Origin: Corynebacterium riegelii
Lineage (GTDB): Bacteria; Actinomycetota; Actinomycetes; Mycobacteriales; Mycobacteriaceae
NCBI RefSeq assembly: GCF_016728505.1
Contig: NZ_CP068159.1
Coordinates: 1,240,001 to 1,304,000 of the forward strand
Direction: 5' to 3'
Length of the DNA stretch: 64,000 nt
Under the pieces are notes generated by a model, which worked only from the letters and a program-made list of their open reading frames with translations, searched no databases and was not told the origin of the DNA. Below are positions 35,365 to 44,500 of this stretch, piece after piece (the stretch's first letter is position 1; each line of letters begins with the position of its first letter). The position numbers and the translations under genes are program-made.

Positions 35365-35426
35365 GCAGCTACCTACACCCGGCTACCAAGCGAAAAATCG
35401 CTAAGTAGCTGCATGTAGGTAGCTGC
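35365..35426. repeat. 62-bp inverted-repeat element
   Basis: GCAGCTACCTACA (35365-35377) and its exact inverse (35414-35426) enclose a second hairpin AGCG-AAAAAT-CGCT (35389-35402) and an extra AGTAGCTGCA. It lies behind rshA. Confidence 0.8.
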
Positions 35427-35448
35427 ATTTAGTTCCCGGGGGAGCTAA

Positions 35449-35500
35449 AACACCGCCCCGCATCCCTTGAAGCCAGGGGAGCGGGGCGGTGTTGTTTTGC
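35449..35500. terminator. Bidirectional terminator between rshA and bL37
   Basis: AACACCGCCCCGC (35449-35461) pairs with GCGGGGCGGTGTT (35481-35493), followed by GTTTTGC on the plus strand and preceded by AGCTAAAA for the minus strand. Confidence 0.85.
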
Positions 35501-35520
35501 GTTACTACGCAGGCGTCAAC

Positions 35521-35595
35521 TTATGCGTTGGGGCGCTTGCCGTGGTTTGCGCCCTTCTTGCGACGGTCCTTGCGCTTACGACCACGCTTGCTCAT
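35521..35595 (-). CDS. 50S ribosomal protein bL37 (24 residues)
   Basis: On the minus strand an ATG at 35595 opens 24 codons beginning MSKRGRKRKDRRKKG and ending NHGKRPNA, then TAA. The very basic sequence with the ANHGKRPNA tail matches the small actinobacterial ribosomal protein bL37 found in mycobacterial ribosomes. A strong AAGGAGG lies 6 nt before ATG. It is too short for usual gene cut-offs. It lies between the sigH operon's terminator and the WhiB1 gene. Confidence 0.85.
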   Translation of the reverse strand: MSKRGRKRKDRRKKGANHGKRPNA

Positions 35596-35697
35596 GTGGG
35601 GCCTCCTTATGTGTCAATACGGGAAATTCAGGTGTAACTGTATCGCCTTGTATAGAGGGGAAAGAAATTGACCCCGTCGAGCTTGGTCGGTTGTGTC

Positions 35698-35961
35698 TTA
35701 GACAGCTACGGCTGCGCGCTTGCGGGCACGAGCCTTGTTGCGACGCTTGAGCGCACGGCGCTCCTCCTCGCTCAGGCCGCCCCACACGCCAGCATCCTGG
35801 CCAGTCTCAAGTGCCCACTTCAGGCACTGAGAGGTAACCGGGCAGCGGTTGCAGACCATCTTTGCTTCGGCGATCTGGGACAGAGCCGGGCCAGAGTTAC
35901 CAACCGGGAAGAACAGCTCCGGATCCTCGTCGCGGCAGATTGCTTCGTGGCGCCAATCCAT
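35698..35961 (-). CDS. whcE: WhiB1-type regulator (WhcE)
   Basis: Iron-sulfur transcription regulator of 87 residues. The cluster cysteines are in EAICRDEDPELFF, then KMVCNRCPVTSQC, followed by GVWGGLSEEERRALKRR and a basic C-terminal tail. In C. glutamicum the gene at this place, whcE, is part of the SigH stress response. I see no clear SigH-type promoter upstream. bL37 follows on the same strand after 102 nt. Confidence 0.9.
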   Translation of the reverse strand: MDWRHEAICRDEDPELFFPVGNSGPALSQIAEAKMVCNRCPVTSQCLKWALETGQDAGVWGGLSEEERRALKRRNKARARKRAAVAV

Positions 35962-36395
35962 GATGAAAACTCCAATTCGTGTCGTCGTTGTACTTCATTT
36001 AGTGCGCACCACTTCAACCCCAATTACTTGGGATGTTGCAAACGAAGTTTGATTCCAGGGCTCCGGGCGGTGTTACTCGGAGGATCCGAGACCCGTCTAC
36101 CGGCTTAACCTGGCGTTAACCCTGTGGTGGCTGAGGGTTAAGGGCTGTGTAACCAGCCCGTTGTTTTTGCTACTTGAGAATAATGACACGATTGCTAGAT
36201 TCTCGCTAGAGGTAAATGCAAAAAAGTGACAGAAGTCATATTTACTGCGCCATTTATGCTTAGGTCCTAACCCCGATTTTGTGAACTATCTCATTGCTGT
36301 CAACGCTGTGAAGTGGGGAAACGCAGTTCCTGTTGGCGGCACACAATGGTGCTGCGGGTCAAATCGACCAGTGTTGTGCCACAAGCGGGGTACGC
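35962..36395. other. 434-bp intergenic region
   Basis: Between the divergent WhiB1 and membrane-protein genes. Visible parts are a CAAAC-GAA-GTTTG dyad (36039-36051), a GTAAAT/ATTTAC pair (about 36211-36244), and a TATGCT hexamer near 36254 pointing toward the membrane-protein gene. No gene seen. Confidence 0.5.
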
Positions 36396-36419
36396 AAGAG
36401 GGATACCAAGAGGGATACA
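36383..36419. repeat. Three tandem 12-13-bp repeats at the ribosome site
   Basis: CAAGCGGGGTACG, then CAAGAGGGATAC twice (period 12), just before the ATG at 36424. The GAGGG of the last copy is the ribosome site. Confidence 0.7.
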
Positions 36420-36423
36420 CTGC

Positions 36424-36858
36424 ATGGCTGTGAATAGACCTGTTGCACCTTTTTTGCGTTACGGCGCGGTAGTAGCACTTGTGCAATGCGTTGCCGTGTT
36501 TGGCTACATCATCACGCTGCTGATTGATCAGTTCAATGACCATCAGAGCGTCCTAGAGTCAGAGACCGCCGCCGCCAACTACGTCAACCTTGGCACCGCG
36601 CTGTTTCTGGCCATCGTGTTTGGCTACATCGCGTGGATAGCCATCTCTACGCTGCGCGGCACCCCGCGCGCCATGGGCGCGCTGATGCTCGTGGAATGCA
36701 TCCTGGTGGGTGTGGCCATCTACATGTTCCGCGGAGGCGTGCCGGGCATGGCCGTGGCCACCCTGGTTACAGCGGTGTTTGTATTGGCAAGCCTGTGGCA
36801 TCCAACGACACGGCAGATGCTGGAGGAGCGGTATGTGGAGAAAACGGAGCGTAGATAA
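36424..36858 (+). CDS. Four-segment membrane protein, unknown
   Basis: A 144-residue integral membrane protein with about four hydrophobic segments (residues 10-32, 52-72, 78-96 and 100-118) and short loops; the C-terminus is charged (LEERYVEKTERR). No family recognised beyond a general actinobacterial membrane protein. ATG 36424 is chosen because the ribosome site GAGGGATAC precedes it. Convergent with the Rv3212-like gene, 5 nt apart. Confidence 0.75.
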   Translation: MAVNRPVAPFLRYGAVVALVQCVAVFGYIITLLIDQFNDHQSVLESETAAANYVNLGTALFLAIVFGYIAWIAISTLRGTPRAMGALMLVECILVGVAIYMFRGGVPGMAVATLVTAVFVLASLWHPTTRQMLEERYVEKTERR

Positions 36859-36863
36859 GCAAA

Positions 36864-38069
36864 CTAGCTCGCGGCCAGCACCACGATCTCATCGCCGCGC
36901 TTTTCCACCACCGTTGCTCCAGCAGAGTTAATGAAGACTGGGCCGGCGTAATCACCGCGGTCAACGGGAATGATGTCTTCGACCTTGTTGCTGTCCCAAT
37001 CCACCACGGCAACCCCGCCAGAGGAGGCGTACAGCAGGCGGTCACCCGCAGCGAAACCGGTGCCCAACGCGCCCTGGAACACGTCAGTGGCGGTCAACTT
37101 CGCCGGCTCCATCAGCACCAGGTAATCGTCCTCAAAATAGGTCATGTGGTGCGGAAGGTCGGCGACGGGCAGGATGTGCGTGCTGCCGTCGATAGTCAGG
37201 GGAGCCTCAAGCGCCGGCACCGTTGACGCACTGAGTTGGTTGCCCTCCTTGTCGTAGGAGCGGATCTCCTGCGTGTCCGGGTCATAAACCGCTGCTGCGT
37301 CCTGGGAAATAGCAACCAAGTAAGCACTATCCCCAATCTCCTGGCTGGAGTAGATCTCCGGCTTGCGGGAATCCTCCGGAGTAGCGTTCTGTAGCCGCAA
37401 AAACGCGCCGTCGGTACAAATCTCCGTCACCGCAAATAACTCCGTCCGAGTCAACGCCGAGGTGATCTGGCACTGATTCGGCTGCATATCCGGCTCCTGC
37501 GGCGCCTCAACCGCGCCATACTCCACCGTGCGCACCATGTCTGAACGCCACAGCTCCGCACGCGTGGAACTGACGTAACCAACACGGTCATTCGACACAA
37601 CGGACGTCACATCCGTCGGCGCGATCGCAGAACGCGTACCGGCGTACTTACCGGTCAGGGCCTCAATAGCCACCACGTCGCCGCAGCCAGCGTTGTCCTT
37701 GTAAGCGGCAACAACCTTGCCCCACGCCTGAGCAAGCACGCAGAGCTCATTCGGACGGTGGTACGTCCACGCCGTCTCACCCGAAGACGTTGTTGCCGTC
37801 ACCGTGCCGTTGTAATACGTAATGATCAACCCGTTGACCACAACCGGCTGCAGCTCAGGGGAGTGATCAGGCAGCCGAAACAGCTCCTCAAGCTTGGTGG
37901 GAGCGGTGGCCAAACGGCCCTCGTTTTCCAGCTCCTCCGGCGCAGACTGCAAATCAGCCGCACGGATCGGGGCAGTGAAATACGCGATGGCAAGCAGCAC
38001 CACAGCAATCGCGGCAATGACCGCAGTAGCGATTAAATCTCCGCGTGTGCGGCGCAGTGGCTTTGTCAC
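36864..38069 (-). CDS. Rv3212-like membrane-anchored protein
   Basis: A 401-residue protein with one N-terminal membrane segment (about 12-33, LIATAVIAAIAVVLLAIAYF) and a large exterior part made of repeats like a beta-propeller (for example NGLIITYYNGTVTATTSSGETAWTY). Two cysteines near 108-123 may form a disulfide. It lies next to the RhlE helicase as in M. tuberculosis (Rv3211/Rv3212), with start and stop overlapping by 4 nt. Function unknown. Confidence 0.8.
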   Translation of the reverse strand: MTKPLRRTRGDLIATAVIAAIAVVLLAIAYFTAPIRAADLQSAPEELENEGRLATAPTKLEELFRLPDHSPELQPVVVNGLIITYYNGTVTATTSSGETAWTYHRPNELCVLAQAWGKVVAAYKDNAGCGDVVAIEALTGKYAGTRSAIAPTDVTSVVSNDRVGYVSSTRAELWRSDMVRTVEYGAVEAPQEPDMQPNQCQITSALTRTELFAVTEICTDGAFLRLQNATPEDSRKPEIYSSQEIGDSAYLVAISQDAAAVYDPDTQEIRSYDKEGNQLSASTVPALEAPLTIDGSTHILPVADLPHHMTYFEDDYLVLMEPAKLTATDVFQGALGTGFAAGDRLLYASSGGVAVVDWDSNKVEDIIPVDRGDYAGPVFINSAGATVVEKRGDEIVVLAAS

Positions 38070-39424
38070 CGGCGTCGGCCTCCTCGGGAACGGGAACTAG
38101 AACGTGATCGGCTGCCGGAACGGGATCGTGCATGAGCGCTGCGATCCAGGCGCGCCGGACGTGCCCCGTGCACTTTACGCGGAGGACCCACCGTGGCCGA
38201 AGCTGAGTCCGGGATATCCAGCGCCTGCGCAAGCTCCGGGGAGGTGGAAAACCACTCCGGCGGGGTGGGGTTATCCAAGTCCAGCTCGGTGTTGATCAGC
38301 TCCCACTTGTGCGCCTCATCAAAACCAACCAAGGTCACTGCGGTGCCGGAGTTGCCGGCGCGGCCCGTGCGGCCAATGCGGTGGACATACGTCATCGGGT
38401 CATCCGGGGTTTGGTAGTTGATCACATGCGTGACGTCATCAACGTCAATGCCGCGAGCCGCCACGTCAGTTGCCACCAGGATGTCCACATCGCCTGCACG
38501 AAACGCGTCCAAGGAGCGTTGGCGGGCTGATTGCCCAAGGTCACCGTGGACAGCGCCGGCGGAAAAGCCGCGCTTGGCTAGGTCTTCGGCCACCTCGGCG
38601 GCGCTGCGCTTGGTGCGGGCGAAGATGATGGTGCGGCCGCGGCCCTTGGCCTGCAGGATGCGGGCGACCACCTCGGGCTTGTCCATGCGGTGGGAGAAAA
38701 ACACCACTTGGTTGGTGCTGGCGTGGGTGGCAGAGGCGTCTTCCGCCTCGGCGCGGATGTGCAGCGGGTTGTTCATTTTAGAGCGTGCTAGCGCCAAGAT
38801 CGGGCCTGGCATGGTGGCGGAGAACAGCATGGTCTGCAGTTTGGCGGGCACCGCCGCCCAGAGCTTCTCAATGTCGGGAAGGAAGCCCATGTCCAGCATC
38901 TCGTCGGCCTCATCGAGCACCAGGATCGCCACTTGGTCCAGGCGGAGATCCCCGCGCTGGTGCAGGTCAATCAGGCGGCCCGGGGTACCTACGATCACGT
39001 CAACGCCGCGCTGCAGCGCCTCAATCTGTTCCTCGTAGGGGCGCCCGCCGTAGATCGTGGCAATGCGCACCGGCGTGTATTTAGCGGCACGCTCCAAGTC
39101 TTCGCCTACCTGCACGGCAAGCTCACGGGTGGGAACTACAACGAGCGCGCGTGGGGTGCCGTCGAGTTCGGCCACGTCAGCGTCGTCAAAGACCCTGTCC
39201 AACAGCGGGATGCCAAAGCCGTAGGTTTTGCCCATGCCAGTGCGGGCCTGGCCGATGATGTCACGGCCATCCAGGGCAATGGGGATTGCCAGCTCCTGGA
39301 TGGAGAAAGAAGAGGTGATGCCCAGCTCTGCCAGTGCGTCAATAATTTCGGCGGCCACCCCTAGTTCCGTAAAGGTGGGTGGTTGTTTGACAGGACTGTT
39401 TTGTAAAGACGCGTCTGTAGCCAC
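38066..39424 (-). CDS. rhlE: DEAD-box RNA helicase, RhlE type
   Basis: ATP-dependent RNA helicase of 452 residues. Motifs in order: Q motif near residue 25, ARTGMGKT, PTRELA, VLDEADEMLD, SATMP, and HRIGRTGR. The C-terminus is a short Arg/Ser-rich tail (RSRSGSRSRSSSRSRGG) for RNA binding. The frame extends to 39739 across the divergent DUF3107 gene, so the GTG at 39424 is taken; TAGACT lies 7 nt before it. Confidence 0.93.
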   Translation of the reverse strand: MATDASLQNSPVKQPPTFTELGVAAEIIDALAELGITSSFSIQELAIPIALDGRDIIGQARTGMGKTYGFGIPLLDRVFDDADVAELDGTPRALVVVPTRELAVQVGEDLERAAKYTPVRIATIYGGRPYEEQIEALQRGVDVIVGTPGRLIDLHQRGDLRLDQVAILVLDEADEMLDMGFLPDIEKLWAAVPAKLQTMLFSATMPGPILALARSKMNNPLHIRAEAEDASATHASTNQVVFFSHRMDKPEVVARILQAKGRGRTIIFARTKRSAAEVAEDLAKRGFSAGAVHGDLGQSARQRSLDAFRAGDVDILVATDVAARGIDVDDVTHVINYQTPDDPMTYVHRIGRTGRAGNSGTAVTLVGFDEAHKWELINTELDLDNPTPPEWFSTSPELAQALDIPDSASATVGPPRKVHGARPARLDRSAHARSRSGSRSRSSSRSRGGRRR

Positions 39425-39431
39425 GCGCCTT

Positions 39432-39437
39432 AGTCTA
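39432..39437 (-). promoter_or_regulatory. -10 element of rhlE (leaderless)
   Basis: TAGACT on the minus strand, 7 nt before the GTG at 39424. Confidence 0.55.
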
Positions 39438-39480
39438 GCCCGCGCTGGTAGCAGCAAGCAGGCGGTGTGTGGCGGGCCGT

Positions 39481-39486
39481 TACAAT
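39481..39486 (+). promoter_or_regulatory. -10 element of the DUF3107 gene (leaderless)
   Basis: TACAAT, 7 nt before the ATG at 39494. Confidence 0.55.
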
Positions 39487-39493
39487 GGCCGCT

Positions 39494-39718
39494 ATGGATA
39501 TCAAGATTGGTCTTGCAGACATTTCCCGTGAACTGACCATCCGCCTGCCGGAAGGCGGCGAGGAAGTTGTTGCGAAGATTCAGAGCGCTATTGAGGCGGG
39601 CACGCCGACTATCACGGTGGAGGATGAGAAGGGGCGTAGCTACCTGATTCGTACTGATCGCATTGCGTACGTCGAGCGGGGCTCGGCGGCAACTCATTCC
39701 GTGGGGTTCATGCGCTAA
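39494..39718 (+). CDS. DUF3107 family protein
   Basis: A 74-residue protein with the DUF3107 pattern DIKIGLADISRELTIRL followed by RTDRIAYVERGS. These small actinobacterial proteins, of unknown function, lie beside rhlE and DUF3152 genes. The ATG at 39494 is favoured over 39467 by its promoter spacing and by the conserved start. Confidence 0.9.
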   Translation: MDIKIGLADISRELTIRLPEGGEEVVAKIQSAIEAGTPTITVEDEKGRSYLIRTDRIAYVERGSAATHSVGFMR

Positions 39719-39729
39719 ATTAACTGCAT

Positions 39730-40803
39730 ATGACCACACGGCACCAGCGAGGAACCCACGAGGGCGGCATGGATAATGATGACGCCTGGGACGATTTTGA
39801 CGACTTCATTTTTGATGAACTCGACGAGTGGGAGCCCGAGCCAAAAGAGCGCGCCAAGCGTCGCGCACGCCATGAGCGTCCGGAGCGCGACCAGGCTGCT
39901 GAGGGCTGGTGGGTGCGTTTTGCCCGTGAGTACGGATGGCGTGCGTACGCCATCCCTGTGCTGTCTGTGATTACGGTGTTTGTGCTGATCAACATGGTGC
40001 AGAACCCGGATGCTGGTGTGGTCACTGCCGCGGGTACTGATGAGGTTGCGGCACAAGACGGTGATGCCACAAACGGGGAGCACGGCGCGCATGAGCACGG
40101 CGACTGGCCGCACCGCGAGCCGGCGGAGATGCCGGAGGCCGTGCTGGATGTCAATCACTTGCCCCCGGGTGGGCCATATACGGAGTCGGGTACTGGCAAC
40201 TTCTTTGTCATTGGCCAGCCGGGTGCCGCTGGCGGCATTGGTGAGGAGTTGACCGTGCGGTACGTGGTTGAGGTTGAAGAGGGCATTGACACAGCGCTCT
40301 ACGGCGGCCCGGACGCGGTGTCTGCCATGGTGGATTCCACGCTGCTTGACCCGCGCAGTTGGACGAATGACCCGCGTTTCAGGCTTGAGCACGTTGCGCC
40401 GGAGGATAACCCGACGCTGCGTATCCGCCTAGCTTCTGTGAACACCACGCGTGAGCTGTGTGGTGGTGAGCTTGGTTTGGAGACCAGCTGCCGCACCCGC
40501 ATTACTGGTGAGGACACGGTGGTGATCAATGAGTCGCGTTGGGTGCGCGGCGCGGCCCCGTTTGAGGGCGATCTTGGTTCGTACCGCCAGTACGTGATTA
40601 ACCATGAGGTTGGCCACGCGTTGGGCTTCGCACGCCATGAGCAGTGCCCGGCTGATGGGGCGTTGGCGCCGATCATGATGCAGCAGACCCTGAGCCTGAA
40701 CAATGCACAGCTTCGCAGCTTTGACCCGGGTGAGGTCTACGAAGATAACAACGATACGTGCCGGTATAACCCGTGGCCGTACCCGCGCCCGGCGGTGCTC
40801 TAA
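39730..40803 (+). CDS. DUF3152 metalloprotease-like protein
   Basis: A 357-residue protein with an acidic N-terminus, one membrane segment (about 72-92) and an exterior domain. The C-terminal part has HEVGHALGFARHEQC (His292, Glu293, His296 and His303), close to the metzincin zinc motif, which predicts an extracytoplasmic zinc peptidase. Three or more cysteines near it may form disulfides. Substrate unknown. Starts 11 nt behind the DUF3107 gene; TAAATT lies 8 nt before the ATG. Confidence 0.85.
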   Translation: MTTRHQRGTHEGGMDNDDAWDDFDDFIFDELDEWEPEPKERAKRRARHERPERDQAAEGWWVRFAREYGWRAYAIPVLSVITVFVLINMVQNPDAGVVTAAGTDEVAAQDGDATNGEHGAHEHGDWPHREPAEMPEAVLDVNHLPPGGPYTESGTGNFFVIGQPGAAGGIGEELTVRYVVEVEEGIDTALYGGPDAVSAMVDSTLLDPRSWTNDPRFRLEHVAPEDNPTLRIRLASVNTTRELCGGELGLETSCRTRITGEDTVVINESRWVRGAAPFEGDLGSYRQYVINHEVGHALGFARHEQCPADGALAPIMMQQTLSLNNAQLRSFDPGEVYEDNNDTCRYNPWPYPRPAVL

Positions 40804-40812
40804 GGGGGCGTG

Positions 40813-41523
40813 ATGCGGATTCCTGAGCATGTGTTGCGCGCTTTCCAGCTTGACGACGAGGAAGGCGTAGCCACCTCTGACGTGTGGGATGGTGGCGTGC
40901 GTTTTGGCCGGGTTGTGGTTGCTCCTGCGCAGGATGCTGCCGTGTGGTCTGCCAAGGTCCGTGAGCGGGCCGAATCCAGTCTGGGCTTGCGGTTTTCGCG
41001 TGCTGTGCGGGCAACTGATGGCCGCTTTGTGGTGGGTGGTTTTGTGGCTTCGGAGTTTGTTGAGGGGCAGCCCGCCGCGCGCGTTGATGAGGTTGTGGGG
41101 GCTTCCCTGCTTATCGACGCTGCGTTGTCCACCACCCCCGCACCCACCACCGAACCTGTGGAAGGCTCTTGGCGTGAGATTGACCGCGCTGTGTGGGCGG
41201 GCGAAGAGCAGGATTTTGGCGGCGAGTACGTTGTGGCGGATCTGGACCTGCTGCGCCGCTGTTTGTTTGATGGTTACGCCCCGCCGGCGGTTGCGGCGTT
41301 GACGCCGTCTGCTGAGCTGCGTCCGCGTGGGTATACGGCGGCGATTGTGATGGTGGATGGCTTGATTGCGAATGCGGTTGATGCGCGTGTGATTGATCGT
41401 TGGGCGCACATTCCAAACCTGCGTCAGCTGCTTGCAAAGGCGTGGGAGTTTCGCCAGCTCACCACCCCGCATTCGAACATAGGTCCTGATTTTCGAAGGG
41501 TTGGGCAAATCGTGTGTCCCTAG
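40813..41523 (+). CDS. TIGR02569 family protein
   Basis: A 236-residue actinobacterial protein that has some kinase-like flavour (RIPEHVLRAFQ, then DLDLLRRCLFDGYAPPAVA). Members are found just before adnA in mycobacteria. A GTG at 40810 is 3 nt upstream of the ATG; the AAGGGGG site fits the ATG. Function unknown. Confidence 0.78.
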   Translation: MRIPEHVLRAFQLDDEEGVATSDVWDGGVRFGRVVVAPAQDAAVWSAKVRERAESSLGLRFSRAVRATDGRFVVGGFVASEFVEGQPAARVDEVVGASLLIDAALSTTPAPTTEPVEGSWREIDRAVWAGEEQDFGGEYVVADLDLLRRCLFDGYAPPAVAALTPSAELRPRGYTAAIVMVDGLIANAVDARVIDRWAHIPNLRQLLAKAWEFRQLTTPHSNIGPDFRRVGQIVCP

Positions 41524-41526
41524 TGT
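41521..41526 (+). promoter_or_regulatory. -10 element of adnA (leaderless)
   Basis: TAGTGT, 6 nt before the ATG at 41533. Confidence 0.4.
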
Positions 41527-41532
41527 GTAACG

Positions 41533-44500
41533 ATGGTGCCTATGAGCTCACCGGTTACACCCCGCGCCTACCTTGTATCGCGCCTAACTGACACCACGCC
41601 ACGTACGTGGCCAGTTGATCTGCCCAAGGAAGGTCTGTGGAAGGTCACGGGAGACGCGGGTGCAGGCGTTTCTAGTTTTCTTGTAGATACCGCTGTGGAG
41701 GCCGTGGCCCGCGGGCGGGTGTTGGTGATTGCTTCTTCGAAGGAGTCCGGTGCTCGTCTACGTGCGGAGCTCTCGGAGCGCCTCGCGGCTACAGGTTTTG
41801 TGGTGGATGAGCCGCTGGTGCGCTCCGTGCACTCTTTGGCGTTTGCGCTGCTTCGCCAGCAGACGGAAAAAGAGATCCGGCTGATCTCTGGCGCTGAGCA
41901 GGATGCGATGATCCGCCAGCTGTTGGCTGGTAATGCGCAAGACGGTACGGGGTCTTGGCCGGAGGAGCTGCGCCCCGCGCTGCCGATGGTGGGCTTTGCC
42001 CGGCAGCTGCGCGACTTTTTGTTGCGCGCCGTTGAGCGCGGTTTGGGCCCGGATGATCTGCGGCGTTTGGGTAGGGATCACAACATTCCGATCTGGTCTG
42101 CTTCCGGGGAGTTCTTGCTTGAGTACCAGCAGGTGATGCGGCTTACCGGTGCGCTGCGCTACTCGGCCTCAGAGCTGGTGGCTGAGGTGCTGGCGGGCAT
42201 GAGGGCAGGCGAGATCACGGAGACGTGGGATGCGGTGATTGTGGATGACGCGCAGCATCTCGCCCCGGCCTCCGCCGAGTTGATTTCGCACCTGTTGCAG
42301 CGCGCCACACTTGGCGTGGTTGGTGGTGATGGGGAGCAGGCGGTCTTTCGGTTCCGCGGTGCATCCCCACGCTTCTTTGCCACCATGAGCGGGTTGGATC
42401 ACCAGGTGATTGACTTAGGTTCCACGCGGCGCAACCCGCAGCGCCAGGTGGTGATTGCGCCGGAGGAGCAAACGCACCACGCCACCTTGGTGGACACGAT
42501 TCGGCGCGCGCACTTTGAACAGGGTGAGCCGTTTTCCTCCATGGCGGTGGTGGTGCGCTCCACGCCGATGATTGAGCCGATTCGCCGCAGCATGCTGGCG
42601 GCGGGCGTGCCGGTGATGCTGGATCCCACAGATGTGGTGCTGTCGGAGCAGCGCATTGTTGTCTCACTCCTGCTTGGCCTAGAGGCGCTGGAGAGTGAGC
42701 TTCAAGCGACGCAGTGGCGCGACCTTCTGCTTGGCCCGGTTGGCGGTGCGGACCCGGTGACGCTGCGCAGGCTGCTGCGTGGTTTGCGTCGTTTTGCGCC
42801 GGAGGAACATGCGGAAGCGGTGCTGCACCGCCTTCTGGCAACTGACCAGGAACTGCCGGACTTTGACGGCGTACTGACAACGCGCGAGGTAGCGATTTTG
42901 ACGCGTATGCGCTCCGTGCTGGAGGCCGGCCGTGCGGCACTTGCAGTCAACGGCAGCGTGGAGGAAGTGCTGTGGGCACTCTGGGCGGCAACGGGCTTGT
43001 CGGATCGCCTGATGGCAGCAGCCTTACGCGGTGGTGCAACCGGTTCGCAGGCAGACCGTGACCTGGATGCGGCGATGGCGCTCTTTGACGCGGCCGGTGA
43101 CTTCACGGAGCGGCGCCCAACCGCAGGGGTTGCGTCTTTCATTGAATACATCGCGCAGCAGGAACTCCCCACCGGCGTGCGTGATAGGCGGACCGCTAAA
43201 CCTGACGCGGTCCATTTGGCTACCGCCCACGGTGCGGCGGGCAGGGAGTTTGGCCGTGTGATCGTGGCAGGTGTGCACGAGCACTCCTGGCCCTCGCTGG
43301 GTGAGACCGGCACGATGTTCCGCCAGGAAGACTTGATTGACCTGCTTGATGCGGGCGTGGACCCGGCGGTGCCTGTTTCGCATGCCTCGGAGCGGTTGGT
43401 GGAGGAGCGTCGGCTGTTCCACGTGGCCACCACGCGTGCAACGAACCACCTTTTGGTCACCGCGATGGATGACCAGGACAGCGACGAGGTGGTCACCCCC
43501 TCGCGCTTTATTGAAGAGTTCTGCACCACCTTCAACGTGGACCCCATCGAGGCTGACTCGGATACGGTGCAGGTGCTGGCCAAAGACGAAGTCATTGCGC
43601 AGCTTCGGCGTGTGCTGACAGACCCGGAAGTTGATGCGGTTTCCCGCGAGCAGGCGGCGCGGCAGTTGGCGCGCCTGGATAACGCTGGCGTGAGTGGGGC
43701 TGGGGAGGGGCAGTGGTGGGGGTTGCGTGGGGCGTCGACAAGCGAAGCCCTGCAGCAGCGAACGGCGCTGTCGCCGTCGAGGATTGAGAAACTCCTGGAA
43801 TGCCCCATGCGTGAGGTGCTGGAGCGCATGGTGGGGTTGGACGAGACGATGAGCATGATTCACGGCTCCCTTGCACACGCCTATTTTGAGGCGCTGGGCC
43901 GCGGGATGGAAGCGGCGAAAGCGCGCGCGGCGGTGATGGCGGCGAGGGAAGAAATGCAGGACGGGCCTGCGTGGAAAAACGAACGTGACCTGGCAGATTT
44001 TGCCCGTCTGCTGGACCGTATTGATACGTGGGTGGTGGCCGCGCAAGCCCGCCATGAGCTGCTGGCGGTGGAGGCCAATGTGGATGTGACCGTGGACGCG
44101 GAAACCGGGCTGCGGATTCGCGGGCGCGTAGACCGGCTTGAGGCTGATGAAGGCGGCTTGGTCCGCATCGTGGATCTGAAGAGCGGGGCCAACATGCCCA
44201 GCCAAAAAGAGACGGAAGACAACAAGCAGCTGCTGGCGTATCAGCTGGCGCTCACTCAAGGTGAGTTGCGCGGTGAAGAGATCCGGGACGCGCGCGGTGA
44301 GGGCATGCAGATTGGCAGTGCTGTGCTGGTCTACCCGGGGTCTACAACAAAAGCCGTTGGTACTCGTGAACAGTCAGCGAAATCGCCTGAGGAACTGGCG
44401 GAGTTTGCGCAGTGTATTCGCCCGTTGCCGGAGGCGATGGCGGGCCCGGTACTGACTGCTACTACAGGATCGGGGTGTGAGTACTGCCAGGTGCGTTCGC

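Noticed and set aside
35962..36100. SigH-type promoter (GGAA...GTT) for whcE
   Set aside because: GGAAT occurs but no GTT at 16-20 nt follows. Control by SigH remains possible but is not shown here.
43024..44259. 411-codon minus-strand frame
   Set aside because: Antisense of adnA; Arg/His-rich without motifs.
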